The notes below the pieces were generated by a model. The model did not search any database. It was given only the letters and a program-made list of their open reading frames with translations, and was not told the origin of the DNA. Source: Agromyces hippuratus (GTDB lineage Bacteria > Actinomycetota > Actinomycetes > Actinomycetales > Microbacteriaceae). Taken from it: a stretch of 64,000 nucleotides of DNA. The translations under genes and the position numbers were made by a program. The stretch lies in assembly GCF_013410355.1 (NCBI RefSeq), contig NZ_JACCFI010000001.1, positions 3,596,001 through 3,660,000 on the forward strand. Direction: 5' to 3'. Of this stretch, positions 32,746 to 40,904 are shown in pieces. Each line of letters begins with the position of its first letter. The stretch's first letter is position 1.

Positions 32746-32821
32746 GATACCCCCGGCTGGCGAGAGCGGGCGGCTGGGGCACCGAGCCTCAACGAGAGAA
32801 CCGGATACCCCGGCTGGCGAG
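32746..32821. repeat. Pair of direct repeats around a 39-bp spacer
   Basis: GATACCCCCGGCTGGCGAG (32746-32764) recurs at 32804-32821 with one C fewer. The pair sits between the ligase promoter and the end of the Lrp gene. It may be a duplication remnant; the GATACCCC part resembles a CsoR-type half-site, though no palindrome is formed. Confidence 0.7.
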
Positions 32822-32823
32822 CC

Positions 32824-33339
32824 TCAGATCACGGCGCGAAGCCCCGCCGACAGGGCGGTGTGGTGCTCGAAGACGAGGTTCGTCTCGGTCAGGGCGACCG
32901 CCGGATTCGCCGAGAGGTTCTTCAGCACGAACTGGCGCACGTGGTCGCTGTCGCGAACGCGCACATGGATCAGGAAGTCCTCGGAGCCGCCGAGGAAGAA
33001 GAGCTGGGCGACCTCGGGCTGGGTGCGGAGCTCGTCGGAGATCTGCTCCATGAGGTGGCGGGCGCCCGGCCGGATGCGCACGCTCACGAGCGCCTGCAGG
33101 TGGTAGCCGAGCGCCGCGGGATCGATCTCCGCGGTGTAGCGCACGATGACGCCGCGTTCACGCAATGAGCGCACTCGGGCGAGGCAGGTCGACGGCGAGA
33201 TGCCGGCGGCGCGCGCGAGGTCGACGTTGGAGATGCGCGCGTTCTCATGCAGTCGGGCGATGATCTGGCGATCGATCGCGTCGAGTACGACGGGCGTGGG
33301 CTCGACGCCGGGTGCGCTGATCTGCGGTGCGTCGGGCAT
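32824..33339 (-). CDS. Lrp/AsnC-family regulator (AldR-like)
   Basis: A 171-residue regulator: helix-turn-helix (about 20-75; DRQIIARLHENARISNVDLARAAGIS in outline) and a RAM ligand-binding domain (about 85-165) with AQLFFLGGSEDFLIHVRV. Lrp members form octamers that wrap DNA and sense amino acids. Start ATG at 33339 has AAGGA upstream. It is divergent from alanine dehydrogenase, and the intervening 144 bases hold two inverted copies of an 11-mer 105 bp apart, so an AldR-type alanine-responsive control of ald is strongly suggested. Confidence 0.92.
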   Translation of the reverse strand: MPDAPQISAPGVEPTPVVLDAIDRQIIARLHENARISNVDLARAAGISPSTCLARVRSLRERGVIVRYTAEIDPAALGYHLQALVSVRIRPGARHLMEQISDELRTQPEVAQLFFLGGSEDFLIHVRVRDSDHVRQFVLKNLSANPAVALTETNLVFEHHTALSAGLRAVI

Positions 33340-33350
33340 CGAGACATCCT

Positions 33351-33361
33351 TGATTCGAATG
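33351..33361. promoter_or_regulatory. Putative Lrp/AldR site 1
   Basis: TGATTCGAATG, close to the Lrp start. Its reverse complement occurs at 33456-33466, in front of ald. Confidence 0.55.
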
Positions 33362-33455
33362 AGTGAAGCGGATGTCGCGATCCTACCGAATTCTGTGCGA
33401 CTGATCTGTCGGACAAGCGAATAAGCGGCGAGAATGAAGCCACTTGTCACCACGA

Positions 33456-33466
33456 CATTCGAATCA
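33456..33466. promoter_or_regulatory. Putative Lrp/AldR site 2
   Basis: CATTCGAATCA, perfect inverse of site 1; centres are 105 bp apart, near ten helical turns, suitable for a wrapped octamer. Confidence 0.55.
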
Positions 33467-33483
33467 CAGCAACGGAGCAACCC

Positions 33484-34581
33484 ATGCGCATCGGCGTGCC
33501 TGCAGAGATCAAGAACAACGAGTTCCGCGTCGCGATGACGCCCGCGGGCGTCGACGCGCTCGTCCGCCGCGGCCACGACGTCGCGATCCAGGCCGGCGCA
33601 GGCAACGGGGCCGGCTACCTCGACACCGAGTACGCCGAGGCGGGCGCCACGATCGTCGCGACCGCAGCCGAGGCGTGGTCGGCCGAGCTCGTGCTGAAGG
33701 TCAAGGAGCCGATCGCCGCCGAGTACGGCTTCCTCCGCGAAGACCTCACGCTCTTCACCTACCTCCACCTCGCGGCCGACCTGCCGCTGACCCGCGCGAT
33801 CCTCGACTCGGGCGTCACGGCGATCGCCTACGAGACGGTGCAGCTCGCCGATCGCTCGTTGCCGCTCCTCACCCCGATGAGCGAGGTCGCCGGTCGACTG
33901 GCGCCGCAGGTGGGTGCGGCCGAACTGCTCGCCTCGAAGGGCGGCCGCGGCGTGCTGCTCGCGGGCGTGCCGGGCACCTCGCCCGCCAAGGTCGTCGTCA
34001 TCGGCGGCGGCGTCGCGGGCGAGCAGGCCGCGGCGACCGCGCTCGGCCTCGGCGCCGACGTCACGGTGTTCGACATCTCGCTGCCGAAGCTGCGCGAGAT
34101 CGACGCACGCTACGACCACCGCATCCACACCCTGGCATCCTCGCCCTACGAGATCGCACGCCAGCTGAAGGACGCCGACCTCGTCGTCGGCGCCGTGCTG
34201 GTACCGGGCGCCGCAGCACCGAAGGTCGTCAGCGATGCGATGGTCGCCGCGATGAAGCCGGGCTCCGTGCTCGTCGACATCGCGATCGACCAGGGCGGAT
34301 GCTTCGAGGGCTCGCGCCCGACGACCCACGCCGAGCCGACGTTCCGTGTGCACGACGCCATCTACTACTGCGTCGCCAACATGCCCGGCGCCGTACCCGC
34401 GACGTCGACGCCCGCGCTGACGAACGCGACGCTGCCCTACACGCTGAAGATCGCCGACCTCGGCTGGGAGGCCGCGCTCGCCGCGGACCCCGCGCTCGCG
34501 AAGGGCCTGAACGCGACCGCCGGCAAGCTCACGAACGAAGGCGTCGCCGCGGCGCACGGCCTCGAACTCGCCTCGATCTGA
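33484..34581 (+). CDS. ald: Alanine dehydrogenase
   Basis: A 365-residue NAD-dependent L-alanine dehydrogenase, interconverting alanine with pyruvate and ammonia. It starts MRIGVPAEIKNNEFRVAMTP as in the family. Substrate/catalytic K74 (VLKVKEP) and H95 (YLHLAAD) stand at the standard numbers; the Rossmann motif is VVVIGGGVAGEQAA and a catalytic Asp follows in DIAIDQGGC. The ATG has AACGGAG upstream. Divergent Lrp-type regulator and paired 11-mers point to induction by alanine. A GC hairpin downstream separates it from the convergent csoR-type gene. Confidence 0.96.
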   Translation: MRIGVPAEIKNNEFRVAMTPAGVDALVRRGHDVAIQAGAGNGAGYLDTEYAEAGATIVATAAEAWSAELVLKVKEPIAAEYGFLREDLTLFTYLHLAADLPLTRAILDSGVTAIAYETVQLADRSLPLLTPMSEVAGRLAPQVGAAELLASKGGRGVLLAGVPGTSPAKVVVIGGGVAGEQAAATALGLGADVTVFDISLPKLREIDARYDHRIHTLASSPYEIARQLKDADLVVGAVLVPGAAAPKVVSDAMVAAMKPGSVLVDIAIDQGGCFEGSRPTTHAEPTFRVHDAIYYCVANMPGAVPATSTPALTNATLPYTLKIADLGWEAALAADPALAKGLNATAGKLTNEGVAAAHGLELASI

Positions 34582-34593
34582 TCGAAGCGGGCG

Positions 34594-34624
34594 GGCGGCG
34601 GCGTCCCACTCGGGTGCCGCCGCC
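34594..34624. terminator. GC-rich hairpin between ald and the CsoR-family gene
   Basis: Perfect 9-bp stem (GGCGGCGGC with its complement) and 13-base loop between convergent genes; no T-run on either side. Confidence 0.5.
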
Positions 34625-34645
34625 GGCTCGGCCGCCACGGCCGGC

Positions 34646-34939
34646 TCAGGAGAGCGTGAGGAAGAGCTTCTCGAGTTCGTCGACGCTGAGGCGCTCCGAG
34701 GCATCCGTCGCCTGCGACTCGTCGGGCTCTGCCAGGCATTCGCGCATCGCGGTCGAGATGACCGCGAAGCCGGCCTTGTCGAGCGCGCTCGAGACGGCGG
34801 AGAGCTGGGTGACGACCGTGCGGCAGTCGGCGCCCGACTCCACGGCGTCGATGACCGCGTTCAGCTGACCCCGCGCGCGCTTCAGCCGGTTGGCGATGCG
34901 GCGCTGCGCCTCGGCCTTGGTCTCCACTGCGGTCGTCAC
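34646..34939 (-). CDS. CsoR-superfamily repressor, CstR-like (two Cys, no His)
   Basis: A 97-residue all-helical regulator of the CsoR/FrmR/CstR superfamily. C39 and C68 stand 29 residues apart as in CsoR (C36/C65), but the copper-ligand histidine four residues before the second cysteine is alanine (A64). Two cysteines without that His is the CstR pattern, a sensor of persulfides rather than Cu(I). It starts with a GTG overlapping the stop of the single-domain rhodanese gene, and a CsoR-type palindrome precedes the CoA-disulfide reductase-rhodanese gene of the same run, so a sulfane-sulfur detoxification regulon is the likely role. Confidence 0.88.
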   Translation of the reverse strand: MTTAVETKAEAQRRIANRLKRARGQLNAVIDAVESGADCRTVVTQLSAVSSALDKAGFAVISTAMRECLAEPDESQATDASERLSVDELEKLFLTLS

Positions 34940-35244
34940 GACGCACCGCCGAGCGTGACGGGCAGGCCCGCCCGGTGCCAGGCCACGATGCCGCCGTCGA
35001 TGTTGACCGCGTCGATGCCGCGGCTCTCGAGGTACTGGGCGGCCTGGGCGCTCCGGCCGCCCGCGTGGCAGAGCACGTAGACGGTGGTGTCGCTCGGCAC
35101 CTCGGCCACCCGGTCGACGAGCTCGCCGAGGGGGATGTCGAGGGTGCCCTCGATGCGCGCCTGGGCGAGTTCGCCCGGCTCGCGCACATCGAGGATGACG
35201 GCGTCGGCGACCGCGTGGACGTCGTTCGGGGTGGTGGATCGCAT
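34936..35244 (-). CDS. Single-domain rhodanese
   Basis: A 102-residue rhodanese with the ILDVREPGEL opening and active loop LCHAGGRSAQAA, where the Cys carries the persulfide. It transfers sulfane sulfur to thiol or cyanide acceptors. It ends overlapping the CstR-like gene (GTGA) and starts 56 bases after the CoA-disulfide reductase-rhodanese stop. The ATG has AGGAGC upstream. Operon context indicates persulfide handling. Confidence 0.93.
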   Translation of the reverse strand: MRSTTPNDVHAVADAVILDVREPGELAQARIEGTLDIPLGELVDRVAEVPSDTTVYVLCHAGGRSAQAAQYLESRGIDAVNIDGGIVAWHRAGLPVTLGGAS

Positions 35245-35300
35245 CGGGGCTCCTGTTCGAGTGGGTCGGGATCGTATCGGGGATGGTCGGCGGTCGGCCG

Positions 35301-37034
35301 CTAGGCCGCCAGTGGCAGTTCGGCGAGCGACCTGGCCCGCTGGCCGTCGCGCCACGTGAGGTAGCCGCCGTCGAGGTTCACGACGTCGTGGCCGAGCTCG
35401 GCGAGCAGGCGCGCGGCGGTGTGGGCTCCCTGCCCGACGCGGCAGTGCACGACGACGCGGCGGCCGGCGAACTCGGCGTGCCGCTCGCGCAGCGATTCGA
35501 CGGGAACCCACAGTGCCCCGGGGATCAGCCCCTCGGCGAGCTGCGCCTCGGCGCGCACGTCGAGCAGCACGGCGCCGGCGGCGAGCTCGTCGTCGAGTTC
35601 GTGCCACTGGATGACGCGGTCCTCGCCGCTCGCGAGGTTGCGGGCGACGTAGCCGAGCATGTTGATCGGGTCCTTCGCCGAACCGTACTGCGGGGCGTAC
35701 GCGAGTTCGAGGTCGGCGAGCGCGGATGCCGCGAGCCCGGCGCTCATCGCCGTGGCGATGACGTCGATGCGCTTGTCGACGCCGTCGGTGCCGACGGCCT
35801 GGGCGCCGAGGATGCGGTCGTCGACGGCGTCGACCACGAGCTTCATCGAGAGCGGGCAGGCGCCGGGGTAGTACCCGGCGTGCGAGGCGGGGTGGGTGTG
35901 CACGACCCGCACGTCTCGGCCGCGCTCACGGGCGACGCGCTCGGTCCAGCCGACGCTCGCCGCGGTGAGGCCCGCCGCGTCGACGATCGCCGTGCCGAGC
36001 GCCGGCCGCGACGGCGCCGCGTCGCCGGCGATCGTGTCGGCGACCGCGCGGCCGTGCCGGTTCGCGAGGCCGGCGAGGGTGGTGAGGCGGCCCTCGCCGT
36101 CGATCGCGTCGCGTTTCTCGGCCGCGTCGCCGATCGCGAAGATCGAGGCGTCGCTCGTGCGGTGGAAGGTGTCGACGGCGATGCCGCCGCTCGCGCCGAT
36201 CGCGAGACCGGCGGCGGCCGCGAGGGAGGACTCGGGCGTCACGCCGATCGCCGCGACGACGAGGTCGGCGGCGATCCTGCTGCCGTCGTCGAGCACGACG
36301 TGGTCGACGCCGATCGAGGTCGCGTGCCGCCCGAGTCGCACGTCGATGCCGAGGCCTGCGAGATGGTCGGCCACGGGGGCGGCCATCTCCTCGTCGAGCG
36401 AGGCCAGCAGGTGCGTGCCGCGCTGCACGAGGGTGACGCCGAGGTCGCGCCGGTGCAGGTTGTCGGCCATCTCCACCCCGATGTATCCGCCGCCGATGAC
36501 GACGACGGCGCCGTCGGCGGGCACGCGGTCGAGTCGCGCCATGAGCCGATCGAGGTCGTCGAGGGTGCGGAGCGCGTGCACCGGTGCACCCGTCGCGATG
36601 CCCGCGGGCCGTCGCGGTGCCGCGCCGGGGGAGAGCACGAGCTCGTCGTAGGCGATCACCGAGGTCGTGTCGTCGTCGAGTCGGCGCACCGTGACGGTCT
36701 TCGCGGCCCGGTCGATCGCGACGGCCTCGTGCCGCACCCGGGCATCGATGCGGAACCGGGCGGCGAGTCGTTCGGGACTCTGCAGCGACAGGGCGTCGCG
36801 ATCGGCGATCACGCCGGACACGTGGTACGGCAGCCCGCAGTTGGCGAAGGACACCTCGCTGCTGCGCTCGAGCACGATGATCTCGCGCTGCTCGTCGAGT
36901 CGCCGCAGGCGCGTCGCGGCGGACATGCCACCGGCGACGCCGCCGACGATGACGGTGGTGCGGGCGCCGTCGCGTGCAGGGGCGGCGTGCGCTTCGAATC
37001 GATCGGCAGGGCGTCGGGAGGGAACTGAACTCAC
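35301..37034 (-). CDS. CoA-disulfide reductase fused to rhodanese (CoADR-RHD)
   Basis: A 577-residue fusion. The flavoprotein part has FAD motif TVIVGGVAGGMSAATRLRR, the single redox C66 in SFANCGLPYHVSG as in CoA-disulfide reductases, NAD motif VVVIGGGYIGVEMA, and the second FAD motif IFAIGDAAE. After residue about 470 comes a rhodanese with C531 in VVHCRVGQGAHTAARLL. Such fusions reduce CoA- or glutathione-persulfides and polysulfide. Start is a GTG at 37034, seven bases after TAGCGT (37047-37042), with no ribosome site: leaderless. A CsoR/CstR-type palindrome lies just upstream. The frame extends to 37226 through the promoter and was trimmed. Confidence 0.93.
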   Translation of the reverse strand: MSSVPSRRPADRFEAHAAPARDGARTTVIVGGVAGGMSAATRLRRLDEQREIIVLERSSEVSFANCGLPYHVSGVIADRDALSLQSPERLAARFRIDARVRHEAVAIDRAAKTVTVRRLDDDTTSVIAYDELVLSPGAAPRRPAGIATGAPVHALRTLDDLDRLMARLDRVPADGAVVVIGGGYIGVEMADNLHRRDLGVTLVQRGTHLLASLDEEMAAPVADHLAGLGIDVRLGRHATSIGVDHVVLDDGSRIAADLVVAAIGVTPESSLAAAAGLAIGASGGIAVDTFHRTSDASIFAIGDAAEKRDAIDGEGRLTTLAGLANRHGRAVADTIAGDAAPSRPALGTAIVDAAGLTAASVGWTERVARERGRDVRVVHTHPASHAGYYPGACPLSMKLVVDAVDDRILGAQAVGTDGVDKRIDVIATAMSAGLAASALADLELAYAPQYGSAKDPINMLGYVARNLASGEDRVIQWHELDDELAAGAVLLDVRAEAQLAEGLIPGALWVPVESLRERHAEFAGRRVVVHCRVGQGAHTAARLLAELGHDVVNLDGGYLTWRDGQRARSLAELPLAA

Positions 37035-37052
37035 CCGGGGGACGCTAGCACA

Positions 37053-37067
37053 ATACCCTGGGGGTAT
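37053..37067. promoter_or_regulatory. CsoR/CstR-type operator
   Basis: A 15-bp palindrome ATACCC-TGG-GGGTAT-like (plus strand from 37053 to 37067) of the T-A-C-C-C / G-G-G-T-A form bound by CsoR-family repressors. It sits just upstream of the -10 box of the CoADR-RHD gene, covering the spacer and -35 region, and 52 bases before the -10 box of the divergent helicase-like gene. Confidence 0.75.
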
Positions 37068-37130
37068 CGAAAGAGCCTCGGGCGCGGCGATGCTCCGAGA
37101 AATCCGCAGGATTCCACGTATGGTGTCGGT

Positions 37131-40100
37131 GTGCGGCGGCTCGATCGGAATCACGACGAGGAGGACATCCTCGACCCCGAAGTCGATGCTGCCGCCGAGA
37201 ACCTCACCCCGGAGCACATGCGACACGACATCACGAGCCCCGATGGATTGAGCCTCGGCGACCCAGACCTCGTCGCAGGCAACGTCGCCGAACCCTCATG
37301 GCGGCGCTGGAACGCCGAACTCGCGGCTGTGGGCGGACGCTCGCCGCTCGCTCGCTTCGTCGACACCCCGCACACCCGCATCGAGCTCTCGACCACCCAC
37401 CCCGGCGGCCTGCCCCAGTTCATCACCGGCAAGTCCACCCTGCTCTCGAGCCTCATCCGCGACGAGCTCGCCCTTCGGAACGCGCGCCTCGCCGCGGCCG
37501 AGATCACCCAGAAGGGCATCGAGCTGCGCTCCGTGCGCGGCATCGAGTCGGTGCACCTGGCGATCGGGCTCGCCTCCTGGCGCAACGCCGGCGAGGAGTT
37601 CCTCGCCCCGGTGCTGCTGCGCCCGCTCGCCATCCGTCGCTACGGGCGCGACTTCGAGCTGAAGCTCAAGGGGCAGCCGTTCCTGAACCCGGCGCTCGCC
37701 CGCGAACTCCGCGAGCAGTTCCAGATCACACTCGACGCCGACGCCTTCGTCGCGCTCGCGATCACCAACGGCGTCTTCAAGCCGCAGCCCGTCATCGACC
37801 GGCTCCGCGGCCTCACGAGCCACCTGCCGTGGTTCCACGTGGCGCCGCGCCTCGTCGTCTCGTCGTTCGCCGAGGTCGGCCCCGAGATGGCAGCGGATGC
37901 CGCGAAGCTCGACCACCCCGTCATCGACGCGATCGCCGGCAACCCCGCCGCCCGCGCGACGGTCGTCGCCGCGACCGGCGAACGGGTGCGCGCGGTCTCG
38001 CAGGACGTGCGGCCGCCCTCGACCGACACCCTCCTGCTCGACGCCGACCCCGAGCAGGAGCAGGCGATCGCCGAGATCGAGGCGGGCACCTCCGTCGTCG
38101 TGAAGACGCTGCCCGGCACCGGCGGCACGCAGACGATCGTGAATGCGATCGGCGCACTCGTCGCGAAGGACAAGCGCGTGCTCGTCGTCGGGGCGCGGCG
38201 GGCGAGCCTCGACGGCATCGCGCACCGCCTCGGCCAGGTCGGGCTCGGCGGTGCCGCCGTGACGACCGCGGGGCTCCGGCGAGAGCTCATCCAGTCGATC
38301 TCGCGCAACGAGAAGGCCGAACGGCCGAGGGTCGCCGACGTCGACGACGCCCTCGTGCGCCTCCGCAAGGTGCTGCTCGACTACCGTTCGGCGCTCACCC
38401 GCAAGGACCCCGAGCTGCACGTCTCGGTGCTCGACGCGCTCGGCGAGCTCGCGAGCCTCGCGCTCGTGCCGAGCCCGCCGTCGACGACCGCGCGCCTCGA
38501 CCATGCCGCGCTCGTGGCCGTCGCCGGCCGTCGCGACGAGATCGCCGGCGACCTCGCCCGCGCCGCCGCGCTCGGCGAGTTCCGGTACGGCCCCGGAGAC
38601 TCGCCCTGGTACGGGGCGTCCTTCACGTCGTCGGAAGAGGCGACCGGTGCGCATGAGCTCGCGAAACGCCTCTCCCGCACCGACCTGCCGCGTCTGCTCG
38701 ACCGAGGCCGCGCCCTCATCGAGCACACCCGGCTGCGCGAGTTCGAGTCGGTCGCCGAGCTCGGCGTCTTCCTGCGGCTGCTCCTCGACGTGCGCGAGAC
38801 GCTCGATCGCTTCCAGCCGTCGGTCTTCGACCGTCCGCTCGGCGAGCTGATCGCCGCGACCTCCTCGCGCCGCGACTCCCCGGGTATGTCGGGAGCCAAC
38901 CGTCGGCGTCTGCGCCGGCACGCGCTCGAATTCGTGCGCCCCGGCGTGCACGTCTCCGACCTGAACTCCGCCCTCCGCGGCATCCAGCAGCAGCGCACGC
39001 TCTGGCAGCGCTACTCCGACGCCGGGGCGATCCCCGGCGTGCCCGTCGGCATCGACGACGTGCACGTCGCCTACCAGCACGTCGTCGCCGACCTCGCGGT
39101 GCTCGATGCGCCGCTCGGCGTCGTCGGCACGCAGCGCCAGCTCGCGTCGCGTCCGGTCCGGGAGCTCACCTCGGCGCTCGAGGGCCTCGCCGCCGAGTCC
39201 GAGGTACTGACGAACCTGCAGGAGCGCACGGCCGTGCTCGCGCGCCTGCGCGACCTCGGCCTCGACCCGCTGCTGCTCGACCTCGCCAAGCGCCACGTGC
39301 CCGAACGGGCGGTCGCGGCCGAGCTCGAGCTCGCCTGGTGGCAGTCGGTGCTGGAGTCGGTGCTCGCGAACGAGAAGGCCCTGCTCGGTGCGAACACCTC
39401 GGTGCTCGACCGTCTCGAGGGCGATTTCCGCCTCGTCGACGAGGCGCACGCCTCCGCGGCCGGGCCGCTCCTCGCATGGCGCCTCGCCGAGAACTGGAAG
39501 GTCGCGCTCGTCGACCACGCCGACGAGGCCGGGCGACTGAAGCGGATGCTGCGGGGCGACCGGGTGCGACCCGAGGTGCTCCAGGCGGAGACGCCGCACC
39601 TCTTCCGTGCACTCGCGCCCGTCTGGCTGGCCTCGCCCTACGACGTCGCCGCGATCGACGACTCGATCGGCTTCGACACCGTGATCCTCGTCGACGCCGG
39701 CGCCACGAGCATCGCGGAGAACCTCGGCGCCATCCGTCGGGCGAAGCAGGTCGTCGCGTTCGGCGACCCCGTCACCCAGACGCCCACGCTGTTCGAGACC
39801 GGTCTCGACGACGTGGAGCGGACCGGGGTCTCGTCGACCGAGCACGGCGTCGACGCACTGCACGCCGACTCCGCGCTCGCCCGGCTCGGCGAGCTGCTGC
39901 CGACGCTCACCCTGACCCGCAGCTACCGCGCCGGCGGCGAAGACCTCGCCGAGCTCGTCAACAACCGGTTCTACGCCGGGCGAATCGCCTCGCTGCCCTG
40001 GGCGGGCAGCTTCCTCGGCCATGGCAGCCTCGGCCTGCACTACGTCGCGGGCAACGGCCTGCCCGACACCGTGACCGGCACCGTCGAGTCGATCGACACC

Positions 40101-40904
40101 GAGGTTGCGAAGGTCGTCGAACTCGTCATGGAGCACGCGGTCAAGCGACCGCGTGAATCGCTCATGGTCATCACCGCGAGCACGAAGCACGCGGGCCGGG
40201 TGCACCAGGCGGTGCTCGCGGCGTTCGCCAAGCGCACCGACCTCTCGGACTTCATCCTGAAGGACCGCGCCGAGCCGTTCACCGTGCTGACCCTCGAACA
40301 GGCCGTCGCGCAGAGCCGCGACCGGGTGATCTTCTCCGTCGGCTACGGCCGCACCCCGCACGGCCGGCTGCTCTCGAACTTCGGCTCGCTCGGCGAACCC
40401 GGCGGCGACCGGCTGCTCGCCGTCGGCATGACCCGGGCCCGGCGCTCGATGGACGTCGTCTCGGCGTTCCGCCCCGAAGACATCGACGAGGACCGCCAGA
40501 GTCACGGCGTGCTCGCGCTCGCGAACGTGCTCACGCAGACCGAGGAGCGCGCGGCGGGGCCGAGTGCGACCGGGGAGGCCCCCTCGATGCTGCACGACCT
40601 CGCCGCACGGCTCGAACGCCGCGGCATCCGGGTCAGCGTCGGCCATCGCGGTCGGCTCGCCCTCGCAGCCGCGAACGCGGGCAAGGCGGTCGTCGTCGAG
40701 ACCGACGACGCGCTCGCCGGGCTCAGCCTGCGCGAGTCGCTGCGGCTGCGCCCCGACGTGCTGCGCCGTCTCGGGTGGCACTACCTGCGGGTGCACAGCT
40801 TCGAACTCTTCGGCAACCCAGAGGCGGTCGCCTCGCGGGTCGCGTCACTGCTCGGGCGGCCCGATGCCGAGCGAACGGCGGATGCCGCGGCCGAACGCCG
40901 ATGA
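37131..40904 (+). CDS. Degenerate SF1 helicase-like protein with C-terminal nuclease-like domain
   Basis: A 1,257-residue protein whose overall plan is that of DUF4011-type SF1 helicases: N-terminal domain, first RecA-like domain from about 300, long helical insertion (430-820), second RecA-like domain with VGMTRARRSMDVVSAF (motif VI), and a C-terminal segment resembling restriction-endonuclease-fold domains (VLRRLGWHYLRVHSFELF). Key residues are lost: Walker A reads LPGTGGTQT (327-335), so the lysine is G332; Walker B reads VILVDAGATS, with D855-A856-G857 replacing DEA. The nuclease-like part also lacks a clear D-E-K set. GTG at 37131 lies six bases after TATGGT (37119-37124), leaderless. 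It probably cannot hydrolyse ATP; role unknown. Confidence 0.8.
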   Translation: MRRLDRNHDEEDILDPEVDAAAENLTPEHMRHDITSPDGLSLGDPDLVAGNVAEPSWRRWNAELAAVGGRSPLARFVDTPHTRIELSTTHPGGLPQFITGKSTLLSSLIRDELALRNARLAAAEITQKGIELRSVRGIESVHLAIGLASWRNAGEEFLAPVLLRPLAIRRYGRDFELKLKGQPFLNPALARELREQFQITLDADAFVALAITNGVFKPQPVIDRLRGLTSHLPWFHVAPRLVVSSFAEVGPEMAADAAKLDHPVIDAIAGNPAARATVVAATGERVRAVSQDVRPPSTDTLLLDADPEQEQAIAEIEAGTSVVVKTLPGTGGTQTIVNAIGALVAKDKRVLVVGARRASLDGIAHRLGQVGLGGAAVTTAGLRRELIQSISRNEKAERPRVADVDDALVRLRKVLLDYRSALTRKDPELHVSVLDALGELASLALVPSPPSTTARLDHAALVAVAGRRDEIAGDLARAAALGEFRYGPGDSPWYGASFTSSEEATGAHELAKRLSRTDLPRLLDRGRALIEHTRLREFESVAELGVFLRLLLDVRETLDRFQPSVFDRPLGELIAATSSRRDSPGMSGANRRRLRRHALEFVRPGVHVSDLNSALRGIQQQRTLWQRYSDAGAIPGVPVGIDDVHVAYQHVVADLAVLDAPLGVVGTQRQLASRPVRELTSALEGLAAESEVLTNLQERTAVLARLRDLGLDPLLLDLAKRHVPERAVAAELELAWWQSVLESVLANEKALLGANTSVLDRLEGDFRLVDEAHASAAGPLLAWRLAENWKVALVDHADEAGRLKRMLRGDRVRPEVLQAETPHLFRALAPVWLASPYDVAAIDDSIGFDTVILVDAGATSIAENLGAIRRAKQVVAFGDPVTQTPTLFETGLDDVERTGVSSTEHGVDALHADSALARLGELLPTLTLTRSYRAGGEDLAELVNNRFYAGRIASLPWAGSFLGHGSLGLHYVAGNGLPDTVTGTVESIDTEVAKVVELVMEHAVKRPRESLMVITASTKHAGRVHQAVLAAFAKRTDLSDFILKDRAEPFTVLTLEQAVAQSRDRVIFSVGYGRTPHGRLLSNFGSLGEPGGDRLLAVGMTRARRSMDVVSAFRPEDIDEDRQSHGVLALANVLTQTEERAAGPSATGEAPSMLHDLAARLERRGIRVSVGHRGRLALAAANAGKAVVVETDDALAGLSLRESLRLRPDVLRRLGWHYLRVHSFELFGNPEAVASRVASLLGRPDAERTADAAAERR

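Noticed and set aside
34646..34939. Copper-sensing CsoR
   Set aside because: The His ligand of the C-H-C copper site is replaced by Ala and the operon contains sulfur, not copper, genes.
37296..40796. 1,166-residue minus-strand frame opposite the helicase-like gene
   Set aside because: His/Arg/Glu-rich shadow translation; the plus frame has helicase-family motifs and a clean leaderless start.
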